Below are positions 52,324-52,377 of a stretch of DNA of 52,377 nt, in pieces. Positions within the stretch are counted from its first letter, which is position 1, and each line of letters starts with the position of its first letter. The DNA is from CAXBMB01 sp963976695 (GTDB taxonomy: Bacteria; Pseudomonadota; Alphaproteobacteria; Kiloniellales; DSM-21159). The position numbers and the translations under genes were made by a program. The DNA lies in NCBI GenBank assembly GCA_963976695.1, contig CAXBMB010000021.1:1-52377 (forward strand), read 5' to 3'. Under the pieces are notes generated by a model that was given only the letters and a program-made list of their open reading frames with translations, made no database searches and was not told where the DNA came from.

Positions 52324-52377
52324 TGGAGCGGGCGAAGGGAATCGAACCCTCGTCGTAAGCTTGGGAAGCTTCTGCTC
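52324..52377 (-). tRNA. tRNA-Gly (anticodon CCC), cut by the right window edge
   Basis: On the minus strand the last 54 bases hold the anticodon loop TTCCCAA, variable region, T arm with GGG-TTCGATT-CCC, acceptor strand CGCCCGC, discriminator T and an encoded CCA. The anticodon is CCC. The outermost anticodon-stem pair is a G-A mismatch. The 5' part (acceptor and most of the D arm) lies beyond the window. ATTTTT follows the 3' end and may stop transcription. Confidence 0.88.

Overview
The window is a GC-rich stretch of bacterial chromosome that reads as an alphaproteobacterium, most likely in or near the Rhodospirillales. The pointers are a class I (archaeal-type) lysyl-tRNA synthetase, a Usg-family protein, two PAS_5-type proteins, the aerobic cobaltochelatase pair CobS/CobT, an L-malyl-CoA lyase like that of the ethylmalonyl-CoA pathway, and the order xerD / aroK-aroB / CorC-type protein. 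The organism cannot be named from this. No rRNA, prophage, insertion sequence or CRISPR array was seen. One partial tRNA-Gly lies at the right edge and a cut-off gene start probably lies at the left edge.

Layout. Positions 1-4.7 kb (minus strand): possible gene start, mcl1, xerD, an exported 619-aa protein and an overlapping 46-aa membrane protein. 5.3-10.1 kb (plus): aroK-aroB-CorC-type protein, a two-CBS protein and a DUF2889 protein. 10.1-12.8 kb: ribbon-helix-helix protein, BolA, EamA transporter, J-domain protein. 12.8-20.5 kb: cobS and cobT, with an oppositely oriented three-gene block between them (CHASE2 membrane protein, small anchored protein, M48 metalloprotease). 21-24.3 kb: PAS_5 protein, Tat-exported dienelactone hydrolase, esterase-like protein, rpmB. 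24.4-37.2 kb (all minus): meaB, Atm1-type ABC exporter, coiled-coil membrane protein, methylmalonyl-CoA mutase, an adenylate cyclase with a START-like domain, HAD hydrolase, degenerate EAL protein. 37.4-43.9 kb: arsenate reductase-like protein, pyrD, DUF952 protein, XRE/S24-like regulator, branched-chain aminotransferase, class I LysRS, LysE exporter. 44.3-52.4 kb: DinG-like helicase, second PAS_5 protein, AEC permease, TerB-like protein, Usg, CtaA/COX15, GST and tRNA-Gly.

Links between genes. Malyl-CoA lyase, methylmalonyl-CoA mutase and its GTPase MeaB are steps or helpers of the ethylmalonyl-CoA/propionyl-CoA routes. The mutase needs B12, and CobS/CobT insert cobalt during aerobic B12 synthesis, so a C2/C3 acyl-CoA and cobalamin theme runs through the window. 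The genes are dispersed, not one operon.

Structure beyond genes. A short dispersed element begins CTAG(A/C)GTGTGATCG (or GTCGGATCG) and in several copies ends in an AGCGC-loop-GCGCT hairpin. Its CTAG end repeatedly abuts a coding region and in several cases supplies the TAG stop. Four small tandem repeats lie in or next to intergenic gaps. The XRE/S24-like regulator has a near-consensus promoter whose predicted start site falls on its ATG, which suggests a leaderless mRNA. The candidates for something poorly described are the CHASE2/anchored protein/M48 block inside cobS-cobT, the START-zinc ribbon-cyclase fusion and the CTAG-headed repeat.
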